DNA of 64,000 bases, taken from the NCBI GenBank assembly GCA_949825025.1, contig OX463778.1, forward strand, positions 43,874,646-43,938,645, given 5' to 3'. The translations under genes were made by a program, and so were the position numbers. Shown here in pieces: positions 48,958-60,949 of the stretch (the stretch's first letter is position 1; each line of letters begins with the position of its first letter). The notes beneath the pieces were generated by a model that searched no databases, was not told the DNA's origin, and saw nothing but the letters and a program-made list of their open reading frames with translations. The DNA is from Siphlonurus alternatus (Eukaryota; Arthropoda; Insecta; Ephemeroptera; Siphlonuridae).

Positions 48958-51900
48958 ATGACGGCAATTCCAGATGCATTAGCAGATCATCACTTATTGG
49001 TCAGCAGCTTGGGTGGAGGAGAAGGTTTGTAATTTTTAACTGACAACCTTTTACTATACAGTATTACTTTAAAATTAAGTTGATTTTTAATTGTGATTAA
49101 AAGTTAGGGGAGTCTACCATGCTAATGTCACTTAATTTCCACGTAATGTTTATATATTATTTCCTTCAAAACAAAGACGTTCATAAATAAAATTGTCTGA
49201 AAAGGTTGAATACAGTATTTTTATTCTTTCTAATTTTTAAGTATTTTTATTTTTGCAACATTTGTTTTTAATTTTTAGTAAAACATAATAATAACAAATA
49301 AATAATGTTTTTTATGGTTCAGAAGAAGCTGAGGAATCGACACACCTTCCCAAGAATGAAATTGAGCTTCGTGAGGAGGAGGAAGAGGAGCAGTCCATGG
49401 AGGAGGTAACCTTTATCACAGAGGACAAGTCTGCTGGACACCTTCTGCAGCTGGAAGATGGCAGCACCGTCTTTGTACCCAATATGTCGCCTCTCATCAC
49501 TGGTCAGACTGTCACGCTAGAGGATGGAACTACTGCTTTCATCCAGACAGATAACAAAAATGGTATGCACTGTAACTGTTGTAGTAAACGCCTCGGCACA
49601 CATCTATGTTAACTATGCAGCTGTAATAGATAAATAATGCAGTTTTGATTTTTCCAAAAGGCGAGAAGAGCACCAAAACTAAATTATGCTTAATAGAAAC
49701 TAACCTTTAATTTTAACATGGCTAATCGTTTATGTAATTTCTGCAACATTCAACTACAATACTATAGCATAATTATCTGATAAGCTTTTTCTAAATGATA
49801 TTTTTATTTACTGTATTTATATCTTTTATTTCGTACAAATTTATTATTGGGAGTACATCATTCTGATTCTTATTTTTGTTTTTCTCAACTTCTACCATTT
49901 TATTTTAGACAAAACCATCCTCTTACTTTCACTTGATCTGTTTTTCAAAACATCTACTGAACATTCCAGCCGAGGGCACCCTGCAAGCAGTAGAGCTGGA
50001 AGATGGCTCAACAGCGTACATCGCGCTGGTGACGGAGACGGAAGCTGAGGCTGAGAGAAGACGAGACGAGGAGGACGGCAGTGACACAGCAGCAGACATG
50101 CTCGATATTAAGGACGAATTTCCCAAGGAGAAAACTTTCAAATGCTCATTCGAAGGATGTGACAAATGTTATACTACACAACATCATCTTAAGGTACTGT
50201 ACAATTGGTACAGGTCTGGTTCAAAAAATTAGAAACATATTTTATCTGCTACAGCAATCTCTCCATTCCACTGTGACCAAGCTTGTTCAAACCTGATGCA
50301 TTCATAAAAACATACAGTACTGTATTTCAAAGTCTTCTACTCGCAATGGTTGTAACAAACCATTGCTTATAATGTCTGTCCGATAAAGCCTTTAAATGTT
50401 AAACGTGGAACAAGATAGTATCTGATTTCGCCACCAGCAGAAAACATGACATTTTTGGCGCTAGTAGACACATTCATTTTTTTTTTTTTTTTTTTACATT
50501 AACAATCACTTTCTATTATGATACCATGTAAATCAACAACTGTACCATGTTTTTCGCCCATCGGATGGACATTACCAACAATAAACTTTATAACTTTTTA
50601 AATAAAGTATGTTGTATCAAGCACAAGACTTTGCTGTATATTTATGTATCATATATTGGCGTTATAAAGTTAGTGTGAACCTAGTGGTAACTGCTGGAAC
50701 TACGTGCGTCTGGCGAGAATTGCTGCATATGATTAACATTGTTAAGTCATGTAAATGCTCTGCCAGCAGCCACAGCATAATTTTACAGAAATGACGACAC
50801 CATAATGGAGTACCGACCTCAAAATTGTTTATTGCAGAAATGGATAGAGGGTGCAAAGTTATGCTACTCTGATTTTTTTTCAGATTTTTTAGAGCCCGGC
50901 AAATATTTTTTAAAAATTATTGAAAATACAGAAAAAGTGCCGCCTCTTGCCGCCTCTCTTAAAGGTGAACTGAAGGGATTGCTTTTTTTTCCCTTTAGGG
51001 AACCTTATATTACCTATCCCATCCATCTGCACTAATTTTTTCATGGCAGATACTTATTGTGCTGCTGTAGGACAATTAGTGAAAAAGTGAAGTTGTGACG
51101 TATCAGTGACGGTTGGTTGACTTAAAACTCGCCGCCGTGAAAAAACACACGCGCGACCGCGGAAACTGCCGAGAGAGTGGCGATCGCGAGCCGATCGCCG
51201 CTCCCTCGGCAGTTTCCGCGGTCGCTCGCGGTAGCTCGTGTGTTTTTTCACCGCGGCGAGTTTTAAGTCAACCAACCGTCGCTGATACGTCACAACTTCA
51301 CTTTTTCACTAATTGTCCTACAGCAGCACAATAAGTATCTGCCATGAAAAAATTAGTGCAGATGGATGGGATAGGTAATATAAGGTTCCTAAAGGGAAAA
51401 AAAAAGCAATCCCTTCAGTTCACCTTTAATAAAAGATAGGACCCAAAAGGGACGTGGATTCGAACCCGACCTCGCCAAAACTTTTTAGCAATACTTCCCG
51501 GTCCCTAAAAAAATCTGTAAAAATTCAGAGTAGCATAACTTTGCACCCTCTATCCATTTCTGCAATAAAAAATTTTGAGGTCGGTACTCCATTAGTTGTT
51601 AAATACTTTCGGACAAATATAAAAATATATTTCAACTTCGTAAGTGATTTCTTTCCTACAAATTTGATAATTTTTGTGATTCTCCCCATGCTATAGGTAT
51701 ATTGCCGTATTGAGTACATAAAGGACCAAGAGATGGCGCTGAGCGCTGAAATTTTGGCGAGGATACAGCAATACCTATAGCATTGGGAGAATCACAAAAA
51801 CAACAAATTTGATATGAAATACATCTTTTACGAAGTTGAAACATTTTTTTATATTTGTCCGAACGTATTTGACAACTAATTATGGTGTTGTCACTTCTGT

Positions 51901-52127
51901 AAAATTATACTGTGGCTGCTGAGAGAGCATTTACATGATTTTACAATGTTAAACATATACAATGGGCCTCGCTAGACGCACGTAGTTCAGCTGTTTCCCG
52001 TCAGTTTCCGCGAGGGGCGCTACTAACTTTATGACGTCAATCCTCCATGCAAAGAGAAATTTTTTTTCAGACGTCAGCACCATCTCTTGGTCCTTTATGT
52101 CCTCTATATATACAGTAAAATGTTGTT

Positions 52128-52181
<54 letters not shown>

Positions 52182-55100
52182 GTATTTGTGAATAAAGGTT
52201 TATAGTGATTATGTTGATATTGTTTGGTTCCACTGGGTATAAATAATTAGAGTAATACGTGATCCTTATATATGTGCAGGTTCACGAGCGTAAGCACACC
52301 GGTGTGCGTCCATTTAAGTGTTTGGCTGACGGGTGCACCAAAACATTCTCAACAAGCTATGGTCTTAAGTCCCACTTTCGGACCCACACTGGTGAGAAGC
52401 CGTACCAATGTCCTGATGAAGTGTGTGCTAAGAGCTTCAAGACCTCTGGTGACCTGCAGAAGCATGTCCGTACACATACAGGTGAGTGTACACTGAAAGA
52501 CCTGCTAAATGTTTAATTTTAATGTATACCGGTATGTTAGAAATATTAACAGTGACATGATCAACTGCGCTTGAATTTTTCTCTGAAACTGCTCTGTAAT
52601 CAAATTATATAAATAATTATATTCTATTTTAAAACAATTTTTTAACGGCAATTTCAAATTTTAACATACATGTTTAAAACAACCTGTCTCTTTGCATAAA
52701 AATTTAACTCTAAAGCAGGGTTTTATTTTTATTAATTTAACAACTGAAAACAAGCTATTAGAATTAGTAGAGTCCTAATTTTGACTGAAAAAAAAAATAA
52801 AATAATGAGTAATATAGTTTTGTATGAATATTTGCTTAGAAAATTTATTAGCTCACACTGTTTTGTTTTTTTACCCATAGGGGAGCGACCATTTCACTGT
52901 CCATATGAGGGATGTGACCGCTCGTTCACCACCTCCAACATCCGTAAAGTTCATCTCCGAGTCCACACGGGTGAACGTCCTTATGTGTGTACTGAACCAG
53001 GCTGTGGGCGTTCCTTTGCCTCGGCTACTAACTACAAAAACCACCGTCGTATCCATTCTGGCGAGAAGCCCTATGTATGCTCCATTCAGGTACAAGAAGC
53101 ATAAGCTTGCAAGTTTGGTACCTTGCTTTTGTTGCCCAAGTTTACTTTCTTACATATATATTTATGCTATTAAGTATGTGCATTACTATAGTGACTACAT
53201 CTCAGACTGCAAGCTCTTGTTTGAGTGTTATAAATATTTTTAATTATTTTTTCCGTTTTATTTTTCTTACATTGGCAGTTGAGATTTAAGCCGTTTCCAC
53301 AATTCAGTGTCAAATTATCTGGACGCACATCAAAAGCCTCTGATTGGTCGAAAATCTGGCGCTCTCATGTTCATGTTTTCTAGAAGTTTTGGATTGCAAG
53401 CTTCTGACGCACATCTGGAAAATTTGACGCTGCATTGTGAGCCTGGCTTTATAAATCTTTATTCTTAATAAAAAATTATGTTACAGTAAGAATGTGGAAG
53501 ACACCGTAGCTTTTAATTTTGTATAGTAACACATATTTTTCTATGTAAGGAACTATTGAAGATTTTCTGCGTTGTATTCACTTGAATATTTAGGTCACAG
53601 AGGAAATAATTAGAAATACCAAATTAATTAATCAAGAGTATTTAGTACTTTTATAATTTATTTATTTATTTTTTCAGGGTTGCAACAAGAGATTTACTGA
53701 ATACTCGTCTTTATACAAGCATCACATAGTCCACTCTCAACAGAAGCCATACTTTTGCTCTGTATGCTCCCGGAACTACCGACAGGCATACACCCTGACA
53801 ATGCACAAACGTACGGCACATGGAATCATCGAGGGTGAGGACGGGACCGAGATTGTACTGGACGAGGAGCTCGCGGCTGAGCTCTTTGCTAGCACCACCA
53901 AGCGGAAGCGGAACAACGTCACAGTGCAGCCAGCAGAGGTCAGTGTTGAGAGTTATTAAGCAATCTAAATCTCGACTCATTCTTTAAATGTAGTACTACA
54001 AACTTAAGTCTATACAATATCCCATTTTACTGGTGTCCCGAGAGCCTCGCACAGTTTCCCCTCTCTCTCCCATAAGATTAAGATAAGATTGGAGGATGGA
54101 AGAGAAAGTGGTGGAAAATGTGAATCAACAGTTAAGTGACAGTAAGCCTCTGACAGACTTACACACAGCAAGGTTGGCTTTATACAGGTTAAGCCTCCGA
54201 TTTGACCAATGTTAACGAGCTTAGCCAATCAGATTTAAGTATTCCAGGACCCATCGTGCCGCGAAACTTTGAATGCGCCCATGATGCAATGGTATTTTTG
54301 AATTTTCGCGGTGCAATGGGTCCTGGAAATAGTCGAAAAATGACGCACGAAATACGCACGTGGCTTAACCTGTATAAAGCCAACCTTAACACACAGTAGG
54401 CAGATGATTTAAAAATTGTTGTAAAAAGAGCATTAAATTTGAATTGAAGTACCAACAGGTATTTCTTTTCCAATCTCTGACTACCTTTTTGTTAGAACTA
54501 GTTTTAAAATTTATCCAATCTACACTTCCTTACTAATAGATTAAATTATACTGTACTGTAGTTATTATTAATATCATTATGATGGTTTTAACTCCCAACC
54601 AAGTTGAGGTGGTTAAGCGCCAGCGCCAGGCCCAATTGGGCCAAGATGAAGGCACCTGCCGGATCTTGTTATTATTGTTATTTTTTAAAAAAAAAATCCC
54701 CCTTTCTTTGTTGTTTCTGAACTGTATGTTATTTGTACAATGGTGTCTGCAGGAGATGGAAGAGGTGTGTGTTCAACTGGTGGATGCTGCAGAGAGCATC
54801 TCTGGACCTGGTCAGACTACGACTCTGGTGGCCATGCAGGGTGCTTCGGCTCGCACCATTCAGCAGGTGGCTAAAGCTGCAGCATCATGTTCTGGGCAAA
54901 CCCAAATCTTCTTTGTGGCAGACCCAGCCCACCTTGCAGCTCTTCAGGTATAGGGTCACACCCTGGACTAGATGATATGTATCAAGTAATCACATCAATA
55001 TCAGCATATGCATGGTAATATTGTTTGCGACAGAGATTGGCAATTTTATGGAATTCATTCAAATTAGCAATTAAGAGTTCTCTTGTCTTCTTAAGACATG

Positions 55101-56035
55101 TTTTCTCTAAATATTATGATGAAAATTTAAAATATACTTTTACTTTACATTTCTTTATTATTCAATTTATTGTTTTATTATGACATGCGAAATTTATTGG
55201 ATTCAGTTGAGTCCTCTTTTGATTCCTAGAGTGGTTGAAGTTGATAGTAAGAATAATTTTTAAAGGTTAAAACAGATATCAGGCGAGGATCCAGAACCAA
55301 ATTTTGGGGGGAGGCTGTCTCTAAGGCCAATGTTAATGTTGGGGGAATGCCTATATTGCCCATGTTAAATCTAAAAAAGAAGGGGGGGGGGGGGGGTGAA
55401 GGCTGCAGCCACTTAAGAATTTGAACACCTAAGCTATTTTGTGAGTAATTTATTTATTAAAGCTTTCATAGGCTGAAAATACAATAAAAGATAGAGAAAA
55501 CATGCGAGCCTATGGGGCAAATAGAAACGGCTGCAGAAACAACCAAATCACTACAGTGTCTATTCACCTAATAAGGTCTGTTCATAAACCTGGCCCAGTG
55601 TACACCTACCTGGTGTACAGCCGTAAACCTACTTACACCAGTTCCGTATCGTCACTTTTTTTTTTTTAACTAGCTCAGACGACTACACAGGATCAAGATT
55701 TCAAGAGACCTATATGTATTAAGAAAAGTTGAAACTATATTGGGTGAAATTTAAATTGCAGTTTATATAATGCATTAATCAATGTCTCTATGACCGGGTT
55801 GCATGTGATGGACTTCTAAAACTGCCATAGAAATCAATTAATACATAATTAATATGATGAACAAAAAACAAACAAAAAAGTTAAATTATTGAACCAATTA
55901 AATATTAAATATATTCAGGTAGCAGGCATCTAAACTTATTATTATATCTGAGTTCTCTGTCTTCTTTTCTAGCAAATTGGTGTCTCCGCTACAGCAACAG
56001 TTATGTCCCAAGTTAAAGGTGATTCTGACAGCTGA
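48958..56035 (+). CDS. ZNF143: ZNF143/Staf transcription activator, 8 coding exons
   Basis: Exons 48958-49024, 49323-49562, 49970-50193, 52280-52481, 52881-53089, 53678-53938, 54753-54947 and 55973-56035 are all GT-AG and in phase: 486 residues (human about 630). The N-terminus holds three Staf-type activation repeats ([36 protein letters not shown]). Residues about 157-362 contain seven C2H2 fingers joined by TGEKPY-type linkers. Finger cores such as [17 protein letters not shown] and [10 protein letters not shown] are near-identical to the vertebrate protein. A basic TKRKRNN follows. In vertebrates this factor binds SBS sites in snRNA, tRNA-Sec and many mRNA promoters. The C-terminal region is much shorter than in human. 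Start chosen as the first ATG after the acceptor at 48950. Paralogue ZNF76 is a vertebrate split, so this is likely the single pre-duplication gene. Confidence 0.95.
50329..50633. mobile_element. MITE, AAAGTCTTCTAC family copy in ZNF143 intron 3
   Basis: The left end AAAGTCTTCTACTCGCAATGG is well kept; the right end is reduced to AAGACTTTG. Shares internal CATGTAAATCAACAA with the other copies. Confidence 0.65.
50803..51594. mobile_element. MITE inserted into the outer palindrome's left arm
   Basis: Ends TGGAGTACCGACCTC and its complement, with a TTTATTGCAGAAATGG subterminal block; same family as 33962-34232. The outer sequence CCATAA | TTAGTTG is restored if it is removed. Confidence 0.75.
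50959..51429. mobile_element. TTAA-flanked hairpin MITE nested in 50803-51594
   Basis: Arms of about 225 bp are nearly perfect (AGGTGAACTGAAGGGATTGC start), flanked by TTAA, with a GC-rich tip (CTGCCGAGRGAG). Near-identity of the arms marks it as the youngest layer. Confidence 0.88.
52131..52178. repeat. (AT)n microsatellite
   Basis: TA run of about 48 bp upstream of ZNF143 exon 4. Confidence 0.9.
53285..53455. mobile_element. possible MITE in ZNF143 intron 5
   Basis: Imperfect inverted ends TTTAAGCCGTTTCCACAATTC / GCATTGTGAGCCTGGCTTTA with GTGTCAAATT and AATTTGACGC inside, and GACGCACATC twice. Confidence 0.55.
54170..54391. mobile_element. MITE in ZNF143 intron 6
   Basis: Inverted ends AAGGTTGGCTTTATACAGG; internal ATTCCAGGACCCATCG and CGATTATTTCCAGGACCC-like halves also pair. 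Confidence 0.75.
54600..54690. repeat. dispersed repeat with TTGGGCCAAGATGAAGGC
   Basis: About 35 bp also present at 20744-20776, followed here by a TTATTATTGTTA tail. Possibly the 3' end of a SINE or LINE. Confidence 0.45.
55280..55440. mobile_element. fragment of CAGGCGAGGATCCA-ended element
   Basis: Start CAGGCGAGGATCCAGAACC, then a G-rich stretch and a G-run; related to the end at 33468. Right end not found. Confidence 0.4.
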
Positions 56036-56609
56036 AAAGCCTCCATAGCAAGTTTTGCTTACAGAGTAGTGACAACACAGTTAAGTCATAGTGTCATATC
56101 TTAATTAACCACATTATTATTTATTTTAGTTGCAGCCAAAGAAAAAAAAAAAAAAAAGCAAATAAATAATTAGTTTTCTAAATTATTTTAACCCCCCCCC
56201 CCTCCATTTAAATTTGATCTATTTGAACAATTTTATGTTTTACAAAGAGACTTTTAATTATATACATTATAAAAAAACTTCAATCTTACATTTTATTTAT
56301 TTTATTACTAAATTATTTTTTGTGGCACAATACTAAAAAAAAAATATTATAATATATATAAAATCTGAATATTCCCTCTATGTTAACATGTTTTTTTTTA
56401 TCAATTTTTGTTTGGAAGCCTGAGATAAAATGCTATCTATGGTTATGATATATATATTATTGTCATTTTAAGCATGATAGAACACAATCATGTATTCATT
56501 TATAGTAAATATTGTACAATATGTAATGTACGTGTATATATAAATATTTGAAACTTAATTATGTCGCCTTGATTTTTTTTATTTCTCATCTGTATGAGTT
56601 CATTTATAA

Positions 56610-56862
56610 ATGAACTCGTTTTCCACCCAGTGCAGTGATGCACTTGTGTGTGGTTCCCCAGGCTTTGGATATCGCTTTGGTCCATTGAGAAAAAGTAGAG
56701 GTGTCCGTCCTGACTGAGGTTTTCCACGGTTCCCTCAGTTTCACCTCAGCGAATGCTGGGACGCGTAAGCATGCAGGCCGTGGCCACTATCCGTTCCCTA
56801 CCCAGTACCCCGCCGCGAGCTGTAAGCTCTTAGGGGTGTATCCTTGTAAAAAAAAAAAAAAT
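56610..56862 (+). mobile_element. 5S-type SINE, 5'-truncated copy
   Basis: Matches the body of 31899-32273 from CCCAGTGCAGTGATGCAC to TAGGGGTGTATCC, followed by about 15 A. The 5S-like head is missing, as expected from incomplete reverse transcription. Confidence 0.85.
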
Positions 56863-57274
56863 TATAATATACATATATATATATATATACTGTATATATA
56901 TATGTGTATATATATATAATATATATATAATTTGATTATGTATCATCTATAATTAATATCCAGCGATAAAAAAATACTTATGTTTATGCTTTTTTGTTAG
57001 GATCGAGGCTAATAATTAAAATATATTAACATTTTACAAGGATATCATTCATTCATTATGGAGGAAAAATTAAGTGAGGTTTTTAAAAAATGTAAGTTTT
57101 TATAATATTTTCCAGCAATTAATTTTTACAGTGTATATAAAATATTTTATATATTTTAACGTAACATATTCTAAATTATAAACATTTTATCCAATTTAAT
57201 TATGAGGCAAAGACGATTAAATTAAGGGATACTAGATTTTGTGGACATTTTTTTTTCATCTCGATGCTGTTGGC

Positions 57275-57480
57275 GACACTGGAACACTGGAAACAGCTGA
57301 GTAGGGATCGGCGATAGTGAAAAAAGTATCGATACTTTTTATATCGAGTACTTTAAAAAGTATCAATACGGGTGGCATGCGATGACCCGAAATTGCGTAG
57401 CGTCGAAAATCATATCGCCCAAAATAATCGATTGCTGCAAGCAGCGGGATATTAGACGTAGTTGCACTGCTTAACACTAG
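57275..57480. other. unassigned inverted-repeat patch
   Basis: AAAAAGTATCGATACTTTTT and TAAAAAGTATCAATAC pair locally and GGGATCGGCGATA resembles a MITE end, but no second end is seen. Confidence 0.35.
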
Positions 57481-57785
57481 ATGACAATTGCGTTCACTGG
57501 CTGATTTTTTTTTTTCTTATATTTCAGCTAAATTATTTTAAATTTTTTAAAAAGGATCAGTGTTATGAGCACTTTCAGATAGGTTGCATGGTAGCATAAA
57601 TATGGTGGCCTTAGATTACTCTGGTCGCTAGAATTAACCTTTCATTGGTTAATTCCGTTAATTGGTAGTATAGTTTGACTGATGCCGACGAGTGATATAT
57701 GAATTATGATTGTGCTCTTGCTATTTATTTATTCGTGTAGTGGATTTTGTGATATTTTAATTATATAAATAGTGCACGCAGTATT

Positions 57786-57823
57786 CATTGAGCTCTACAC
57801 AAGGCCTTGTGTAGAGCTCAATG
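57786..57823. repeat. perfect 38-bp palindrome between 8-9-bp direct repeats
   Basis: Each 19-bp half is CATTGAGCTCTACACAAGG or its complement, without mismatch or spacer. GCAGTATTC stands on both sides (57778-57786 and 57824-57832), the left copy sharing one base with the palindrome. Confidence 0.9.
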
Positions 57824-58348
57824 GCAGTATTCGATTCTTTTAATTTAAGTGCGTAAATTAATGTACGTGTTTCTGCATGATGCATGACAATTAATATTAA
57901 TAATTAAATTAATTTGCGTGTAATTATTGCACTTGATCGAAGGAACATATTTTCTTTAAATTTTAATATAAAACTTTAATTCAGATATTATAGATCTCGG
58001 TGCATGCAGCATAAAATTATATGCATTATAATATATGTATACACACATATATATGTATATATAATATATATAGAAGTATTAATTCAAATGAAACTTAAAT
58101 TTATTTGCATGGTAGCTTTTTCGCTATTTTATAAATAATTATATATCATAATCCACATCGATCATGCATGAGTATTTTTGTATTATATACGCATTTAAAT
58201 AAAATAAAATATTACATATTTTTCAATTGCTGCATATATATATTGCTCGATCCAATTAATTTAAAAATTCTTTAACTTTTGATTTGTATTTAATATAATA
58301 TAGTATATATTACATAAACAGGAGTATTATATTATAAATTGTATATAA

Positions 58349-58478
58349 TAGACAACTTACATGAATTTATTTATTGCAAAAAGAGAGAGTATCAAATTAT
58401 ACGTACCATTTTAAATTTTTTTGATTCGCGGAGAACTATTAATTTTAAATAATTATTAAAGTTCTGTAAGTTGTCCAT
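58349..58478. mobile_element. small MITE with GACAACTTACATGAA ends
   Basis: Ends resemble those of the 2.4-kb element at 35507-37886 (GGACAACTTGCATGAC). The middle has ATTAATTTTAAATAATTATT. Confidence 0.55.
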
Positions 58479-58507
58479 ATTTGTCCATTAAAATTTCATG
58501 TGCCTAT

Positions 58508-58618
<111 letters not shown>

Positions 58619-58802
58619 TTGGTACTTTGGGGCAATTAATTGACACATTTTGGTCATGTATGCCCCCATTTTTATATTATAGTATATATAATTATTGAGC
58701 CATATATATAACATTATATAGCTTTTAAATATTTATCAATCTCATAATATATATTATTCTTAATTAAACCCTATTGGGTACTTCTATTTACTAATTACAT
58801 AC

Positions 58803-59146
58803 TACTTCGAAACCCCGAACCTTCCGAAACCCTAACTTGAGCGTTTCGCGGGCTCTTCTGGAACGAGGGCGGCCATGGCCTTGCAAATCCATCCCGGCAT
58901 TTGCCTGCGGCTGAGGGAAACGTGGAAACCTCAGCCAGGATGGACGCTACAGCTTTTGTCAATGAACCGGAAATGCAATGGTCCAAAGCCAGGGGAACCA
59001 CATAGTGGAAAAGCGCAACATTTTACCCTGGGTGGGAAACGAGGTTTTTGTTGAAAATGGTCACCCATCCAACTACTAACCACGCGCGGCATTGCTTGAC
59101 TTCGGTGATCTGACGAGACCCGGTCAAGCGCACTGCGCCACACCTC
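58803..59146 (-). mobile_element. 5S-type SINE, minus-strand copy with intact head
   Basis: The minus strand reads GGTGTGGCGCAGTGCGCTTG, then GTCAGATCACCGAAGTCAAG and TAGTTGGATGGGTGACC, a close match to 5S rRNA internal promoter regions. The body shares CTTTGGACCATTG-like and GCTGAGGTTTCC blocks with the other copies; the 3' part differs and has no poly-A. Confidence 0.82.
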
Positions 59147-59187
59147 CCACAAATATCTACCATTGAGTGGGTAGTTAGGATACAAAA

Positions 59188-59427
59188 ATTTCATTGCAAA
59201 AGTGTATAGAGGGTAAAATCATGCTATACTCTCTGATTTATTATTTTATTTATATATATATATATATTTTTTTTCTCACATTTTTCTGAGACCTGTAGAC
59301 GTCTCCAGGAAGTTTGGCAAATCCCGCAAATCATTCAATAATTATTTAAAAATATTTACCGGTTTCAGAAAAAATAAAATAAAAAAGTCAGAGTATACCC
59401 ACCGTTTATTAATTTCTTGCAAAAAAA
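59188..59427. mobile_element. MITE, TGCAAAATTATGCTAC family
   Basis: Inverted halves TTTCATTGCAAAAG / TTTCTTGCAAAAAA and ATGCTATACTCTCTGA / TCAGAGTATACCC. Confidence 0.55.
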
Positions 59428-59543
59428 TGTTTAATGCTAGCTGTTTATTACGGAATTATAATACTTAGTAAAGGCTAGATTAATTTCAACAATATGAGTA
59501 ATGACAGTTTTTTTAATGCATTCAGCATTATATATATAATGCT

Positions 59544-60318
59544 GGTAAGCGGAAAAAAAACCCTCGGAAAAAAAACCCTTGTATTAAAAAACCCTTGAAA
59601 AAAAACCCTAGGAAAAAAAACCCTCGAGGATAAAAAACCCACGGAAAAAAAACCCTTCGCTGAAGGAGCAGCCCCAAGGAGCATTCGTGGCGTAGTAGCT
59701 AGCGCGGTAGCGAGGTTTCACGTTTTTTTTTTCCTATTTTGACAGATTATCATTATATATGTTCCAATGATATATATTACAATTATTACATAAGATATCA
59801 TATATCTGATTAGTCTCATTAGTCATGTAATTAATAATTATTGAATCACTTAACCTATCAGATATTATAATTTTCAAATGTTCATTTTATGTCTATATGT
59901 TATATAATAATAATACGAGTAGGACGACGACTTTTTTTGTTTTATTACTTTTTTATTTTAATTATTTTATATCCAATATATAACATTCGAAGTTAGAAAA
60001 CATATGTTTTTAAAATAATTGTTAACTAAAAACACAGTTGGAATTACTATACAGATAATAGTTAGGGAAATATAATAAAATAAAATAGTTAACTTCCACA
60101 ACATCGCCGCGTAGACTTCTACATTTTGATGAGCTCCCCACACCGTGAAACCTCGCTACCGCGCTACTACGCCACGAATGCTCCTTGGGGCTGCTCCTTC
60201 AGCGAAGGGTTTTTTTTCCGTGGGTTTTTTATCCCCGAGGGTTTTTTTTCCTAGGGTTTTTTTTCAAGGGTTTTTTAATACAAGGGTTTTTTTTCCGAGG
60301 GTTTTTTTTCCGCGATTC
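59544..60318 (+). mobile_element. foldback element, 15-bp CGGAAAAAAAACCCT arms, copy 2
   Basis: Starts GGTAAGCGGAAAA and ends TTTTCCGCGATTC, with ATAATGCT exactly on both sides (59536-59543 and 60319-60326). Inside the repeat arrays both arms carry TTCGCTGAAGGAGCAGCCCC and a GCATTCGTGGCGTAGTAGC block. The middle matches 28794-29591 inverted. Short Phe-rich open frames are array read-through. Confidence 0.9.
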
Positions 60319-60746
60319 ATAATGCTATATTTAAATTTAAAATTATACTAGTACTATTATACAATATTCGCAGCCGTGGATCCACGAACAGCTCTAGTGA
60401 GCTATAGTGGGTGCACGGGAGCGGCAATTCCCCCTATAATAAAAGATCCCGAAAGGCAATAAAATTATGTTTAAATTTAACACTTACGTACTTGTTTAGC
60501 CGACCCCTCCTATTACAACACTGGCGGAAGGTGTCAAAAGCGACCTATAATTAACTCTTTTATAATTAATGGGAAAAAGTATAAAAGAGTACGATACATG
60601 CTACAAAATAAATCTTAAAAAAAAATCTCATGCCGTTATACCATTTAGACCCCAGAAAAAAAACTTAAATATGTATAAAAATATTAATATTATACGGATT
60701 GATTTAATTAATTTATACATTATGCTGATTATGCATACTGTATTAC

Positions 60747-60779
<33 letters not shown>

Positions 60780-60949
60780 CACGGATGATTTGACCCCTCC
60801 TTCCCCCTCCCCTCACTTGTAACAAGTACAACAACAAAATCTTAATAATTAAATGTTAAGATTATTATAGTCTCTGTTTTTAATTCACTCCCTGAATCCA
60901 CCAAAGGCACCAAGAGACCTTATTTAGATATGCGCTGTTTAAATGTTCT
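60319..60949. other. unassigned intergenic stretch
   Basis: No gene; an AT run at 60749-60770 and G/C-rich TTTGACCCCTCC-type patches only. Confidence 0.45.

Larger units (their letters stand above)
50650..52105. mobile_element. outermost palindrome of a nested MITE cluster
   Basis: 50670-50803 reappears inverted at about 51885-52000 (AACTACGTGCGTCT, CATGTAAATGCTCT, AATTTTACAGAA). Its centre, 51594-51885, is itself a hairpin with arms starting about TAGTTGTYAAATAC and TTCGGACAAATATAAAAA. The left arm is split by 50803-51594. The outer ends are not sharply defined. Confidence 0.65.

Noticed and set aside
58931..59194. 87-codon minus-strand open frame
   Set aside because: It overlaps the 5S-type SINE and matches no protein family.
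60145..60351. Phe/Arg-rich open frames with [12 protein letters not shown] repeats, also at 29413 and 59475
   Set aside because: They read through the 15-bp foldback arrays; the period divisible by three keeps any frame open.
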